Part shown: in pieces, positions 30,252-39,103 of the stretch
Numbering within the stretch: the stretch's first letter is position 1
Layout of the letters: every line of letters starts with the position of its first letter
NCBI GenBank assembly: GCA_020635715.1
Contig: JACJZG010000011.1
Span: 81,770-145,769, forward strand
Origin: Flavobacteriales bacterium
GTDB lineage: Bacteria > Bacteroidota > Bacteroidia > Flavobacteriales_F > PHOS-HE28
Length of the DNA stretch: 64,000 nt
Reading direction: 5' to 3'
Program-made: the position numbers and the translations under genes
Notes under the pieces: model-generated
What the model was told of the DNA's origin: nothing
What the model saw: the letters and a program-made list of their open reading frames with translations, nothing else
Databases searched by the model: none

Positions 30252-31142
30252 TTACTTGCCCCCGCGCGGGTGGGCCTGGGCGTGTACTTTACGGAGTTTC
30301 TCCACTGTGTTGTGGGTATAGACCTGGGTGGCGGCCAGGTTGGCGTGGCCCAGCAGTTCCTTCACCGCGTTCAGGTCGGCGCCATGCTCGAGCATATGGG
30401 TGGCGAAGGTGTGTCTCAACACGTGCGGACTGCGTTTGCGCTGAGTGGTCACCCCACTAAGGTAACGACTTACCAGCCGTTGTACGGAACGCCTAGCCAA
30501 CGGTTCGCCTCCGGCATCCACGAGCAGGGGGGCCGCCATGGCATCCGCTGCGCCAGTTGCCGTGCGACCCACGAGATAAGCCTTGAGCCTGTCCACCAGT
30601 TCGGGTCCGATGGGGATGATCCGTTCCTTCTGGCGTTTTCCCATCACACGAAGGGTGCCCCGCCGCAGGTCGGCGTCGCCCACGGCCAGGCCGAGCAATT
30701 CAGCCAGTCGCATGCCGGTCTGGTAAAGCAGTTCGATGATCAGCCGCTCGGTGGCCCCTTGGTGGCCAGGCGGCCATTCCACCTCGTCCAGCAGTCGTTC
30801 CATGCCCTTCTCCTCAACGAACTCCGGAAGTCGTTTCGGGGTCTTGGGCGGATCCAGGAGCGCCGTGGGGTCCGCTTCCGCCTCACCCACCAGCCTTGCG
30901 AAGCGGAAGAAGCCCCGCAATGCACTGAGCTTGCGGTTCACGCTTCGCGCCCCCACGCCTTCTTCCATCAACTGCATCATCCAGCGGCGGATGGTCTTGT
31001 CGGTGCCTTGTTGCAGCCGCTCCACCTCGAACCCGGCCAGGAAGGTCTGGAACTGCTCCAGATCGCGCCGATAGGCCGCCACCGTGTGCGGGCTGAAGCG
31101 CTTCTCGTAGGTCAGATGGTCAACGTACCGGTCCAGCAGCAT
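30252..31142 (-). CDS. xerC: Site-specific tyrosine recombinase XerC/XerD family
   Basis: 296 residues from ATG 31142 (MLLDRYVDHLTYEKRFSPHT), the start that matches family N-termini; an in-frame ATG at 31169 is an alternative. The SAM-like core-binding domain (about 1-100) is followed by the catalytic domain with all key residues: Arg in YQTGMRLAELLGL, His-x-x-Arg in SPHVLRHTFATHMLEHG, and the final His and Tyr in LLGHANLAATQVYTH. It resolves chromosome dimers at dif with a partner recombinase. Whether it is XerC or XerD cannot be told from this sequence alone. The genomic position behind rpsU is the conserved housekeeping one, not a mobile element. Confidence 0.9.
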   Translation of the reverse strand: MLLDRYVDHLTYEKRFSPHTVAAYRRDLEQFQTFLAGFEVERLQQGTDKTIRRWMMQLMEEGVGARSVNRKLSALRGFFRFARLVGEAEADPTALLDPPKTPKRLPEFVEEKGMERLLDEVEWPPGHQGATERLIIELLYQTGMRLAELLGLAVGDADLRRGTLRVMGKRQKERIIPIGPELVDRLKAYLVGRTATGAADAMAAPLLVDAGGEPLARRSVQRLVSRYLSGVTTQRKRSPHVLRHTFATHMLEHGADLNAVKELLGHANLAATQVYTHNTVEKLRKVHAQAHPRGGK

Positions 31143-31268
31143 CACGGCTAAGGAACGCGGGAAGGGCATCCGCTCGTACCCGCCACGCGGCGGAGTTGTA
31201 CGCGACCGACCTGTTAATTGGGCGGGCTGGCACGGCAACAGCCGGCCATGCCGGCGCCGGAAATGAGA

Positions 31269-31290
31269 AAAGCCCCATCGCTGGGGCTTT
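31269..31290 (-). terminator. Terminator hairpin after rpsU
   Basis: An 8-bp stem AAAGCCCC/GGGGCTTT with loop ATCGCT, 25 bp after the rpsU stop and 127 bp before the xerC start. A short T-rich tail follows on the minus strand. Confidence 0.7.
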
Positions 31291-31315
31291 CCGTGAGTTC
31301 ACGTTGGCAACGACC

Positions 31316-31507
31316 TTACTCCTCGTTCTTCTGCAAGGTCAGCTTGTAAGCCGCGCGGATGATCTCCTTGCGACGGGCCACAGACGGCTTCGTAAAGCTT
31401 TGGCGCTTACGCAGTTGACGCATCGTTTGGGTGCGCTCGAACTTCTTCTTGAACTTCTTGAGCGCTTTGTCGATGCTCTCGCCTTCCTTGACCGGGATGA
31501 TCAGCAT
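31316..31507 (-). CDS. rpsU: 30S ribosomal protein S21
   Basis: 63 residues: a short N-terminal strand (MLIIPVKEGESIDKALKKFK) and a very basic helical C-terminus (RRKEIIRAAYKLTLQKNEE). It binds the small subunit near the anti-Shine-Dalgarno region. It has its own promoter at 31537-31567 and a terminator hairpin behind it. Confidence 0.95.
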   Translation of the reverse strand: MLIIPVKEGESIDKALKKFKKKFERTQTMRQLRKRQSFTKPSVARRKEIIRAAYKLTLQKNEE

Positions 31508-31536
31508 GGTCTGTTGTCCTTTTCGCTTAGGGGGTG

Positions 31537-31567
31537 CAAATATAAGGGTGAGAATGATCCCTGCAAC
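31537..31567 (-). promoter_or_regulatory. Promoter of rpsU
   Basis: TATATTTG (31537-31544, minus strand) is a perfect -7 element. GTTG (31564-31567) lies 19 bp upstream as a near-match to the TTTG -33 box. The promoter begins immediately downstream of the acyl-CoA dehydrogenase stop. Confidence 0.65.
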
Positions 31568-31570
31568 ACC

Positions 31571-32722
31571 TTATGCCCGCAATACGTTCCTGCTGATCAC
31601 CAGCTTCTGGATCTCGCTGGTCCCCTCGCCGATCGTGCAGAGTTTGCTGTCGCGGTAGAACTTCTCCACCGGGAAATCCTTCGTGTAGCCGTAGCCCCCG
31701 AAGATCTGCACGGCCTCGTTGCTGGCCCACACGCACACTTCGCTGGCGTAATACTTGGCCATGGCACCTGCGGTGGTCACCTTCTTGTTCTGGCCGGTGT
31801 TCTTGAAGTGGCTGGCTTGCTGGATCAGCAGCTCCGAGGCTTCGATGCGGGTGGCCATATCGGCCAGTTTGAAGGCGATGGCCTGGAAGTTGGCGATCGG
31901 TTGCCCGAATTGTTCACGCTCTTTGGCGTACTTCACACTGGCGTCGTAGGCGCCTTTGGCGATGCCCAAGCTCAGCGCCGCGATGCTGATGCGGCCACCA
32001 TCAAGGATCTTCATGGCCTGCTGGAAGCCTTCACCCTCCTTGCCAAGGATGTTCTCTTCGGGAACGCGGCAATCCTCGAAGATCACCTCGGCGGTTTCGC
32101 TGGCCCGCATACCCAGCTTGTTCTCCTTCTTTCCGGCCTTCATCCCCGGTGTTCCACGTTCGATCACGAAGGCGGTCATGCCTTTGCTGTCGCCCAGCTC
32201 GCCGGTGCGCACGATGGCCACCACCACATCACTGCTCTTGCCATGGGTTATCCAGCACTTGGTACCGTTCAGCACCCACTCCTTCCCTTCTTTGCGGGCG
32301 GTGCACTTCATGCGCATCGCGTCGCTCCCCGTGTTGGGTTCGGTCAGCGCCCAGGCACCCAGCCATTCACCGGTGGCCAATTTGGTGAGCCACTTGGTCT
32401 TCTGCTCGTGGTTGCCGAAGTAGTTGATGTGCCCGGTGCAAAGGCTGTTGTGCGCGGCAACGCTCAGGCCGATGCTTCCACAGATGCGGGCCACCTCCAC
32501 GATGGTCTCCACATACTCATGATAACCAAGGCCCGATCCGCCGTATTCCTCCGGCACGAACACACCCAGCATGCCCGCCGGACCGAAGTGTTTGGTGAAG
32601 AGTTCCTTGGGGAAGTGCTGGCTCTCGTCCCATTCCATCACGTTCGGGCGCACTTCACGTTCGCACAGGTCCCGCACGCTCTGTGCGATCATCGTCTGGT
32701 TCTCGGTCCGGGTGAATTCCAT
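31571..32722 (-). CDS. Acyl-CoA dehydrogenase
   Basis: 383 residues from the chosen ATG 32722 (MEFTRTENQTMIAQSVRDLC); an in-frame ATG at 32749 would add nine unusual residues. This flavoenzyme takes electrons from acyl-CoA esters (fatty-acid or branched-chain degradation) and passes them to ETF. FAD-binding motifs are WALTEPNTGSDA and KCWITHGKSSDVVVA. The C-terminal helical domain contains the catalytic Glu region (VQIFGGYGYTKDFPVEKFYR) and IGEGTSEIQKLVISRNVL. Short-chain or butyryl-type specificity is plausible but not proven. It follows apt by 23 bp. Confidence 0.93.
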   Translation of the reverse strand: MEFTRTENQTMIAQSVRDLCEREVRPNVMEWDESQHFPKELFTKHFGPAGMLGVFVPEEYGGSGLGYHEYVETIVEVARICGSIGLSVAAHNSLCTGHINYFGNHEQKTKWLTKLATGEWLGAWALTEPNTGSDAMRMKCTARKEGKEWVLNGTKCWITHGKSSDVVVAIVRTGELGDSKGMTAFVIERGTPGMKAGKKENKLGMRASETAEVIFEDCRVPEENILGKEGEGFQQAMKILDGGRISIAALSLGIAKGAYDASVKYAKEREQFGQPIANFQAIAFKLADMATRIEASELLIQQASHFKNTGQNKKVTTAGAMAKYYASEVCVWASNEAVQIFGGYGYTKDFPVEKFYRDSKLCTIGEGTSEIQKLVISRNVLRA

Positions 32723-32745
32723 GTTCGTGCCAGCTGGTGGCGTGA

Positions 32746-33279
32746 TCAATACGTGACGAGACGCACCACCTCGGCTTCGTAGGGCTTCAGGCGGTCCGCT
32801 CCGTGGAGGAAGGAAAGTTCGATGAGGAAGCTGAAGGCGGTGACGACCCCACCCTGTTTACGGATCAGTTCGGCCGCAGCGGCGGCTGTTCCACCGGTGG
32901 CCAGCAGGTCGTCGTGCACCATGACGTGCATGCCGGGTCGCACACTGTCCACGTGCATCTCCACCTCGGCGCTGCCGTATTCGAGGTCGTACTTGTGGCT
33001 CACGGTCTTCCAAGGCAATTTCCCCTTTTTCCGCACGGTGACGAAAGGGATGTTCAAGGCCATGGCCAAGGGCATGCCGAAGAGGAAGCCACGGCTCTCG
33101 ATACCCGCGATGGCATCGATGCGCTGATCGGCCAGTGCCAGGCGGAAGCCATCCAATGCGGCATTGCACAAGCTGGCATCCTCCAACACCGGGGTGATGT
33201 CGCGGAACAGGATGCCCGGCTTCGGAAAGTCCGGTACGGCACGGATGGCCCCTTTCAGCCTGTTCTCCAGATCGGTCAC
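32746..33279 (-). CDS. apt: Adenine phosphoribosyltransferase
   Basis: 177 residues. It salvages adenine to AMP using PRPP. Motifs are FPKPGILFRDITPVLED at the N-terminus, GIESRGFLFGMPLA, and the PRPP loop VMVHDDLLATGGTAAAAA. The start ATG overlaps the stop of the upstream helix-hairpin-helix gene by 4 bp, indicating translational coupling. Confidence 0.96.
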   Translation of the reverse strand: MTDLENRLKGAIRAVPDFPKPGILFRDITPVLEDASLCNAALDGFRLALADQRIDAIAGIESRGFLFGMPLAMALNIPFVTVRKKGKLPWKTVSHKYDLEYGSAEVEMHVDSVRPGMHVMVHDDLLATGGTAAAAAELIRKQGGVVTAFSFLIELSFLHGADRLKPYEAEVVRLVTY

Positions 33280-34259
33280 TCCACGGATAGGTAGGGTGCA
33301 AGTTTACGGAAGACCTCCGCATCGACGGCCGCACAGCCCTGCAGATCGGTCAGTTGCTTGAAGGGTCCGTGCTGGGAACGATAGGCGATGATGGGTTTGG
33401 CGATCTTCCAGCGGACATAGGGGTGCGCCGCCAGTTCTTCCACGGTGCACGTATTGATGGGGATACGCTTCACGGCGAGCGTGTCCAGGATCAGAAGCTG
33501 CTTCAACTTCAATACGGCATCGGGCTTGTCCTTGAGCACGTACACCTCACCAAGTTGGTCCAGGGAAACGAAACCACCGAGCAGGTCTCGGTACTTCACG
33601 ATCCCTCGTGCGAATGCCGGGCCGATGCCGGGTAATGCGATCAAAGCCGCCGTATCAGCTGTGTTCACCTCGACCGATCGTGGCACTTGCGAGGCATACT
33701 GCGCTGGCTCCCGGATCATTGGACCCGCTCGATCAGACCCATCTTCGACCTCATTCCTCCGTTCATCTCTACCGTTCACAGGCCGTTCATACCTCCTTGG
33801 TCCTTTTCCCGGCAACGAATCCGGCAACTGTATGTATGGCTCAAGCAGGGCGAATTGCTCCGGCCGAATGGAATACATCCGACCAAGGTCACGCTTGGTC
33901 CGGAAGTGTCCACCCTTGCTTTGGTAACGCTCGATCCCATCGACCTGCTTGTCCGTGAGCCCGAGTGCGCGCCAGTCCTCTCGATCGATCGCATTGGGAT
34001 CGAAGGGAAAGAGGTTCAGCGGAACACTATCTCCCTGAATTGCCGATCGTGATGCGATCCAAGCTTCTATCCGCTTACGCTGGACCGAGAGGTCGAATTC
34101 CTCGGGGGGGCGCAACCACTGCTCGTAGACCACCCATCCGGCCGATCCGATCAAGAGCACCATGAGCGCGAGCACACCGCGACGCTCCCCACGATGGAGA
34201 TCGAACAGATCCTTGACCCGTTCCCGGCGTTCAGCCCATTGCCGACGCTTGTGCTCCAT
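33276..34259 (-). CDS. Membrane-anchored helix-hairpin-helix (ComEA-like) protein
   Basis: 327 residues. A basic N-terminus and one transmembrane helix (GVLALMVLLIGSAGWVVYEQ, about 27-47) precede several HhH units: FDPNAIDREDWRALGLTDKQ, VEVNTADTAALIALPGIGPA, then FARGIVKYRDLLGGFVSLDQ and INTCTVEELAAHPYVRWKIA. This resembles the DNA-binding part of ComEA but with about three to four HhH repeats, a form common in Bacteroidota. A role in DNA uptake or binding is possible but unproven; no com genes are nearby. It is coupled to apt by a 4-bp overlap. Confidence 0.8.
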   Translation of the reverse strand: MEHKRRQWAERRERVKDLFDLHRGERRGVLALMVLLIGSAGWVVYEQWLRPPEEFDLSVQRKRIEAWIASRSAIQGDSVPLNLFPFDPNAIDREDWRALGLTDKQVDGIERYQSKGGHFRTKRDLGRMYSIRPEQFALLEPYIQLPDSLPGKGPRRYERPVNGRDERRNEVEDGSDRAGPMIREPAQYASQVPRSVEVNTADTAALIALPGIGPAFARGIVKYRDLLGGFVSLDQLGEVYVLKDKPDAVLKLKQLLILDTLAVKRIPINTCTVEELAAHPYVRWKIAKPIIAYRSQHGPFKQLTDLQGCAAVDAEVFRKLAPYLSVE

Positions 34260-34420
34260 GGATCACAGTGTTATGGTGACCTGGGAGCAGAAGGTCGTAG
34301 CGGACGATGATATAGGAAATGAATAGGCGATACATTTTCGTAGCACGGACTTCGGGACGTTACGTCACCAACCGTCCCACAAGTATAAGACACATCCGTT
34401 CGGAATAAGTCCGACCTGAA

Positions 34421-35329
34421 CTATCCCTCTATTGCCAGCTGCTCTCGAAGCACCTCCAGGCCTGCCTCGAATCCCCTTGGCGCATAACCCAGGTCCGTCC
34501 GCGCCTTGTCGAGTATGAAGCCGGTTCGAGGTGGTCGCTTGGCCGGCTGCCCCAGGGAATCGCTCTTCACGGCGGTAACCACCGAGGTGTCGAGTTGGAA
34601 GAACGCTCCCACACGTTCAACCAACTCCAGGATGCTCATGCCATCCGGGCCGCTGAGATGATAGATACCCGTGGCGCCCTTCTCGGCGATCCGGATACAA
34701 CCATCGGCAAGGTCCTCGGCCAGGGTGGGCATGCGCCACTGATCATCGACCACCTTGATGGGCTGACCCTTCTCCAAGGCACCTTTGGCCCATAGGACGA
34801 CGTTGCTCCTACTGAGGCCTTCAGCGATACCGTAAACGATGATGGTCCTGGCGATCGCCCACCGCGATAACCGGCTGTCGATCACGATCCGTTCGGCGTC
34901 CAGCTTGCTTTGGCCATAGACGCTCAACGGAGCGGGCTCGTCCTCCTCCCGGTAAGGACCGTTCCCACCGTCGAAGATGAAGTCGGTGCTGAGGTGGATG
35001 AAGTGGGATCCATGGCGTTCGGCGGCCCGCACCAGGTGAGCGGTAGCGGTGACGTTCTGGAGTTGACAGGCGACGGGATCCAATTCGCAGGCATCCACGT
35101 TGGTCATCGCTGCCGTGTGCACCACGACCTCCGGCCTGAACCCATCGAAGACCGCATCTACCTCCCCCTGATCCGTGATGTCCAAAGCGCGGTACCGGGA
35201 TCCAAGTGGATCCGGGCTTCGGTCCCCTCCCCTGCTGGTAGCCAGGAGATCGACGGTAACCTCGTTACGAAGCGCAGCAATGAGCTTTTGGCCCAACAAG
35301 CCATTGGAGCCGGTGATCAGGATACGCAT
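34421..35329 (-). CDS. RmlD-like NAD(P)-dependent sugar-nucleotide reductase
   Basis: 302 residues, extended short-chain dehydrogenase of the dTDP-4-dehydrorhamnose reductase family. The Rossmann motif GSNGLLG is at residues 7-13, and the catalytic YxxxK (VYGQSKLDAE) is near residue 140, preceded by HLSTDFIFDGGNGPY. RmlD makes dTDP-rhamnose, but no rmlABC genes are adjacent, so the real substrate is uncertain. It is 36 bp behind the PspC-like gene. The 161-bp gap to the next gene (34260-34420) contains only an imperfect promoter-like TATACTTG on the minus strand. Confidence 0.85.
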   Translation of the reverse strand: MRILITGSNGLLGQKLIAALRNEVTVDLLATSRGGDRSPDPLGSRYRALDITDQGEVDAVFDGFRPEVVVHTAAMTNVDACELDPVACQLQNVTATAHLVRAAERHGSHFIHLSTDFIFDGGNGPYREEDEPAPLSVYGQSKLDAERIVIDSRLSRWAIARTIIVYGIAEGLSRSNVVLWAKGALEKGQPIKVVDDQWRMPTLAEDLADGCIRIAEKGATGIYHLSGPDGMSILELVERVGAFFQLDTSVVTAVKSDSLGQPAKRPPRTGFILDKARTDLGYAPRGFEAGLEVLREQLAIEG

Positions 35330-35365
35330 CGAGGGCTAAGCTAACGGCCTGCGCCGCATGGTGCC

Positions 35366-35596
35366 TCACAACTCCCAGACCGTGCTCCGTTTGTGAAAGG
35401 GACGCTTGATATGCTCCTTGTGGGTCAGGACGAAGGCCATGATCAGGTAGACGACCAGGTGCATACCGGCCGTGATGAAGCTGAGGTAGATAAAGGACAG
35501 GCGTACCTGCTCCAGCTTGATGTTCAGCTTATGCGCCCACCACTCACAGACGCCGAAGGCCTGCCGCTCGAAATAGGTCTTTATGCGATCGATCAT
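35366..35596 (-). CDS. PspC-like small membrane protein
   Basis: 76 residues from ATG 35596, which overlaps the DUF2851 stop by 4 bp; the frame is open earlier, but those codons lie inside the upstream gene. The PspC domain pattern is visible: FGVCEWWAHKLNIKLEQVRL (cf. GVCaGlA...g.d..lvR), followed by a hydrophobic segment with a Gly (SFIYLSFITAGMHLVVYLIM) and a basic tail. PspC proteins take part in envelope-stress response. No other psp genes are present here. Confidence 0.75.
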   Translation of the reverse strand: MIDRIKTYFERQAFGVCEWWAHKLNIKLEQVRLSFIYLSFITAGMHLVVYLIMAFVLTHKEHIKRPFHKRSTVWEL

Positions 35597-37005
35597 CTGC
35601 GCGGACCACTTGAAGCCACCTGTTTGACGCTGGCGCGTAGCAGATGGTTGCCGATGGCGCAATTTAGGCAACGCCGCCGGGTACAATACTGATCCTTCAA
35701 TTCCAGGAGCGCCTGCCCGCGGACCGCACGATCCGCCTTGACACCTAGGGAAGTCCAGCCGGCCACCACCGAGTTGCTCTCGGCCGGTAGGGATCGAAGC
35801 AGGTCCATGGCCTTGTCGACCTGCCGTTGATCACCGTGGAGCCGACCCATGGTGAACAGGACCGGGACCACAGCGTTGATGATCACGTGGTCGGCCCCGC
35901 TCCTGCCCAGCCGTTTCGGGCAGGGTGTGGCCGGTCGGTCGAACTGGAAATGATCGGTCCAATAGTCACTGGCGGTCACCTCGAGCAGTGCGCGGAGCTC
36001 CATGAGCGCACCCGTGTTCAAGAGGTCAAGAAGGGCACCTCGGCACCGCACCAGGACCTGGGCCATTTGGGCAATGCGTATGGTAGGGAAGTTCACCGGG
36101 CGCATGCGGCCGAACTTCCAGGAAGCCAGGGGAGCTGGGCGGAGCCCGTGCGAACGGGCGATATGGTGGTGCTCCTGCTGAAGGCCTCGTGGGTAGGCAT
36201 CCACGAAGTCCACCTGCAACAGGCCTGCCTGACCGAAGAGCACGGCCTCGGTGCGGAACAGGTCCGCTGCGACCCGATGGATCACCCGCAGAGGCACGGC
36301 GTTGGCAAGCATCCCGAACGGTTCCGCGTTCACCTTGAGCCCGAACGCACGGGCGAGCTGGTGGAAGAACAGGCACGCCAGGTCCCCGCGGAGGGAGGCG
36401 AGCTCACTCCGGAGCGTCTGCGCTCTGCGTTCCATCCGCTCCACGGCGAGCTGATCAAGCCACGAGGTCCAATGCTCAGCACCGATCCGGCCCAGCGCCC
36501 CTGCGCAAGGCACGAAACCGCGTTCCTGCATCAGGCGTGCATGCGAGGTCAACAAGGCGGAATCGATACGCGCATGCAGCTCAAGCGTGGGGAGCAGCCT
36601 CCCTCGGGATGTCCGGACCTCGGCATCGTGTTCATGGACCACGTGCAATACCACATTGTCGTAGGCCGGGTCGTACTGGTGTCCGTGGGCATTCCATTCG
36701 CTGCTGCGCGCGTGCACTTCCACGGTACCAGCCCATAGCTGTCCATCAACACGTATCCGGGCGTCATGCAGATCGGGACCACTGTTCCGTTGGATGCGGC
36801 CGGGGTGCACCACTTCAACGGTGCGTCGGTCGGTGGTCCTCAAGGCGTGCGTCTCAAAAAGACCTTCGGCCCAGATGAACTGCAGGAGATCCTCTCCGTA
36901 CGGGAAGGTGGGCTCGAGGACCAGCGGCAAAGGGGCAGGTCCAAAGCCGCTGATCGATCGGATCGTTGGACCCATCGGTGGCAAACCTGTGAACGATGGT
37001 AGCAT
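35593..37005 (-). CDS. DUF2851 family protein
   Basis: 470 residues. Family features are EDLLQFIWAEGLFETHALRT at the N-terminus, VEVVHPGRIQRNSGPDLHDA, WAGTVEVHARSSEWNAHGHQ, YDNVVLHVVHEHDAEV and the C-terminal Cys cluster YCTRRRCLNCAIGNHLL, a likely metal site. It is cytoplasmic, of unknown function and widespread in Bacteroidota. It is coupled to the PspC-like gene and follows pyrF by 70 bp. The first roughly 25 residues are poorly conserved in type, so the real start may be a later codon. Confidence 0.85.
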   Translation of the reverse strand: MLPSFTGLPPMGPTIRSISGFGPAPLPLVLEPTFPYGEDLLQFIWAEGLFETHALRTTDRRTVEVVHPGRIQRNSGPDLHDARIRVDGQLWAGTVEVHARSSEWNAHGHQYDPAYDNVVLHVVHEHDAEVRTSRGRLLPTLELHARIDSALLTSHARLMQERGFVPCAGALGRIGAEHWTSWLDQLAVERMERRAQTLRSELASLRGDLACLFFHQLARAFGLKVNAEPFGMLANAVPLRVIHRVAADLFRTEAVLFGQAGLLQVDFVDAYPRGLQQEHHHIARSHGLRPAPLASWKFGRMRPVNFPTIRIAQMAQVLVRCRGALLDLLNTGALMELRALLEVTASDYWTDHFQFDRPATPCPKRLGRSGADHVIINAVVPVLFTMGRLHGDQRQVDKAMDLLRSLPAESNSVVAGWTSLGVKADRAVRGQALLELKDQYCTRRRCLNCAIGNHLLRASVKQVASSGPRR

Positions 37006-37075
37006 GGTTGGTGGCTGACGGGTAAGCCGTCAACCCACGGACCATAAGATAATCCGCGGGCACCGCTCCCGCCGA

Positions 37076-37900
37076 TCAGACCAGCACTCCTGCTATCGCC
37101 TGTGCCATCTGTGCCTGCAGGGCCTGCGCTGCGGAACGCGCTGCCGGGATCGCATCCTGCCCACTTCCCGCGTAGAGGATGCCCCTGCTGCTGTTGATGA
37201 GCAAGCCGCCATCTGCGGTAAGGCCGGCACGTATCACAGCTGCCAGATCCCCGCCTTGGGCGCCCACCCCGGGCACGAGCAGGAAGTGGTCAGGCAGCGA
37301 GGCACGCAGCTCGGCGAGGACCTTTGGTCGGGTTGCCCCGACAACGAACATCAGGTCATCTGCCCGGCCCCAGGACGCGGTCCGTCGCATCACCGTTTCA
37401 TACAAGGGTCGCCCATCCTCGGTGCGGATGAACTGCACGTCCTCGGCACCAGCGTTGCTCGTGACACCCAGAACGATCGCCCATTTACCGGTGCGCCCGA
37501 GGAAGGGAGTGATGCTGTCACGACCCATGTAGGGACTTAGGGTGATGGCATCCACATCGAGCCGGTCGAAGAACGCCTCGGCGTACTTGCGCGCGGTGTT
37601 TCCGATGTCGCCACGCTTGGCGTCGGCGATGATGAAATGGTCCCCCTTGCTCCGGATCACCCCGATCGTGGCTTCCAGGTCCAACCAGCCTTGGTCTCCT
37701 AGTGCCTCGTAGAACGCGAGGTTCAATTTGTAGGCGACCGTGTACGGGTGGGTCACTTCCACGATGGCCTCATTGAACGCACGGACGGGATGGCTTTCCG
37801 CACGGAAGTGCTCGGGCACGAGGTGCTCTTCGGTGTCCAGTCCCACGCAGAGCAGGCTCCGTTTACGACGGATGAGCGCAACGAGTTCAGCGCGTGTCAC
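37076..37900 (-). CDS. pyrF: Orotidine 5'-phosphate decarboxylase (type 2)
   Basis: 274 residues. It catalyses the last step of UMP synthesis. Catalytic Lys/Asp residues sit in IIADAKRGDIGNTARKYA; other motifs are CVGLDTEEHLVPEHF and LVPGVGAQGGD (phosphate loop). The length and DAKRGDIGNT motif identify the long (type 2) form found in Bacteroidota and actinobacteria. It lies between prfA and the DUF2851 gene on the same strand. Confidence 0.96.
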   Translation of the reverse strand: MTRAELVALIRRKRSLLCVGLDTEEHLVPEHFRAESHPVRAFNEAIVEVTHPYTVAYKLNLAFYEALGDQGWLDLEATIGVIRSKGDHFIIADAKRGDIGNTARKYAEAFFDRLDVDAITLSPYMGRDSITPFLGRTGKWAIVLGVTSNAGAEDVQFIRTEDGRPLYETVMRRTASWGRADDLMFVVGATRPKVLAELRASLPDHFLLVPGVGAQGGDLAAVIRAGLTADGGLLINSSRGILYAGSGQDAIPAARSAAQALQAQMAQAIAGVLV

Positions 37901-37974
37901 GGGTACGAAGGTCCGAAGAGTTCAGCACAGGTACACAGGCTTCCTGGGTATTCAACACTCACGACCGGGATCGG

Positions 37975-39057
37975 TCAAAGACCGGCCTCGGCCTTCAGCT
38001 TCTCGGTACGTTCCGCGAGCTGCAGTGCATCGATCACCTCCTGGAGGTCGCCGTTCATCACCTGCGGCAGGTTATGCACGGTGAACTCGATGCGGTGGTC
38101 GGTCACCCGGCTCTGCGGGTAATTGTAGGTCCGGATCTTGGCGCTACGATCGCCACTGCTCACCTGGCTCTTCCGTTGAGCCGCGACCGCCGCCTCCTGT
38201 TCACGCACCTTGTCCTCGTACAACTTGGTGCGCAGCATCTGCATGGCCTTCATGCGGTTGCCGAGCTGGCTGCGCTCGGTCTGGCACATCACCACGAGGC
38301 CGGTGGGGATGTGGGTAAGGCGCACCTTGGTCTCCACCTTGTTCACGTTCTGGCCTCCCGCCCCGCCGCTCCGGGCGGTCTCCATCTTCACATCGCTCTC
38401 CTTCAACTCCACATCGGTCTCTTCCGCCTCGGGAAGTACGTTCACCGTGGCGGCACTGGTGTGGATGCGACCACTGGCCTCGGTGGCGGGCACGCGTTGG
38501 ACCCGATGCACCCCGGCCTCGAACTTGAGCACGCCGTAGGCACCATCGCCGATCACGTTGAACACCACCTCCTTGTAGCCCCCCACCGTACCCTCGCTCA
38601 CATCGGCCACCTCCACCTTCCAACCGCGGCTTTCGCAGTATCGGGTGTACATCCGGTAAAGGTCGCCGGCGAACAGGCTGGCCTCATCGCCGCCCGTTCC
38701 CGCCCTCACCTCCACGGTGCAGTTCCGAGCGTCGTTCGGATCCTTCGGCACCAGCATCAACCGCACCTCCTCCGCCATCGCCTCGATCGCGTCCCGGCTC
38801 TCATCACGCTCGGCACGCGCCATCTCGAGGATGTCCGGATCTTTCTCCGAACGCAGGAGCTCCTCCGCACCGCCCAGGTCATCGTGCAGCTTCCTGAAGC
38901 GATGGTACACCGTGATGATCGGTTCCAGATCGCGGTAGGTGCGGTTCAATTCGACGAAACGCTTCTGATCGGCGATGACGCTCGGATCAGCGAGTTGTTT
39001 CCCGATCTCCTCGCGACGATCGAAGAGGGCGGAGAGCTTGGACAGCAGGTCGGACAT
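37975..39057 (-). CDS. prfA: Peptide chain release factor 1
   Basis: 360 residues. It recognises UAA and UAG. The stop-codon-reading tripeptide PAT is in VQRVPATEASGR, and the peptidyl-tRNA hydrolysis motif GGQ in RSGGAGGQNVNKVETKVRLT. The N-terminal coiled domain (MSDLLSKLSALFDRREEIGK) and GTGGDEASLFAGDLYRMYTR are normal. It follows purM by 46 bp. Confidence 0.97.
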   Translation of the reverse strand: MSDLLSKLSALFDRREEIGKQLADPSVIADQKRFVELNRTYRDLEPIITVYHRFRKLHDDLGGAEELLRSEKDPDILEMARAERDESRDAIEAMAEEVRLMLVPKDPNDARNCTVEVRAGTGGDEASLFAGDLYRMYTRYCESRGWKVEVADVSEGTVGGYKEVVFNVIGDGAYGVLKFEAGVHRVQRVPATEASGRIHTSAATVNVLPEAEETDVELKESDVKMETARSGGAGGQNVNKVETKVRLTHIPTGLVVMCQTERSQLGNRMKAMQMLRTKLYEDKVREQEAAVAAQRKSQVSSGDRSAKIRTYNYPQSRVTDHRIEFTVHNLPQVMNGDLQEVIDALQLAERTEKLKAEAGL

Positions 39058-39103
39058 GGGATGGTGACCGGATGGTCGTATGAACGCCGATGCGCAGGCC
39101 GGC

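Noticed and set aside
30252..31142. The tyrosine recombinase as the integrase of a mobile element
   Set aside because: It lies in a conserved housekeeping order between rpsU and hpf. The neighbouring tRNAs show no duplicated ends or attachment-like repeats.
34260..34420. Possible small RNA or riboswitch in the gap between the RmlD-like and HhH genes
   Set aside because: I found no strong hairpin, no convincing promoter pair and no recognisable riboswitch core, only an imperfect TATACTTG.
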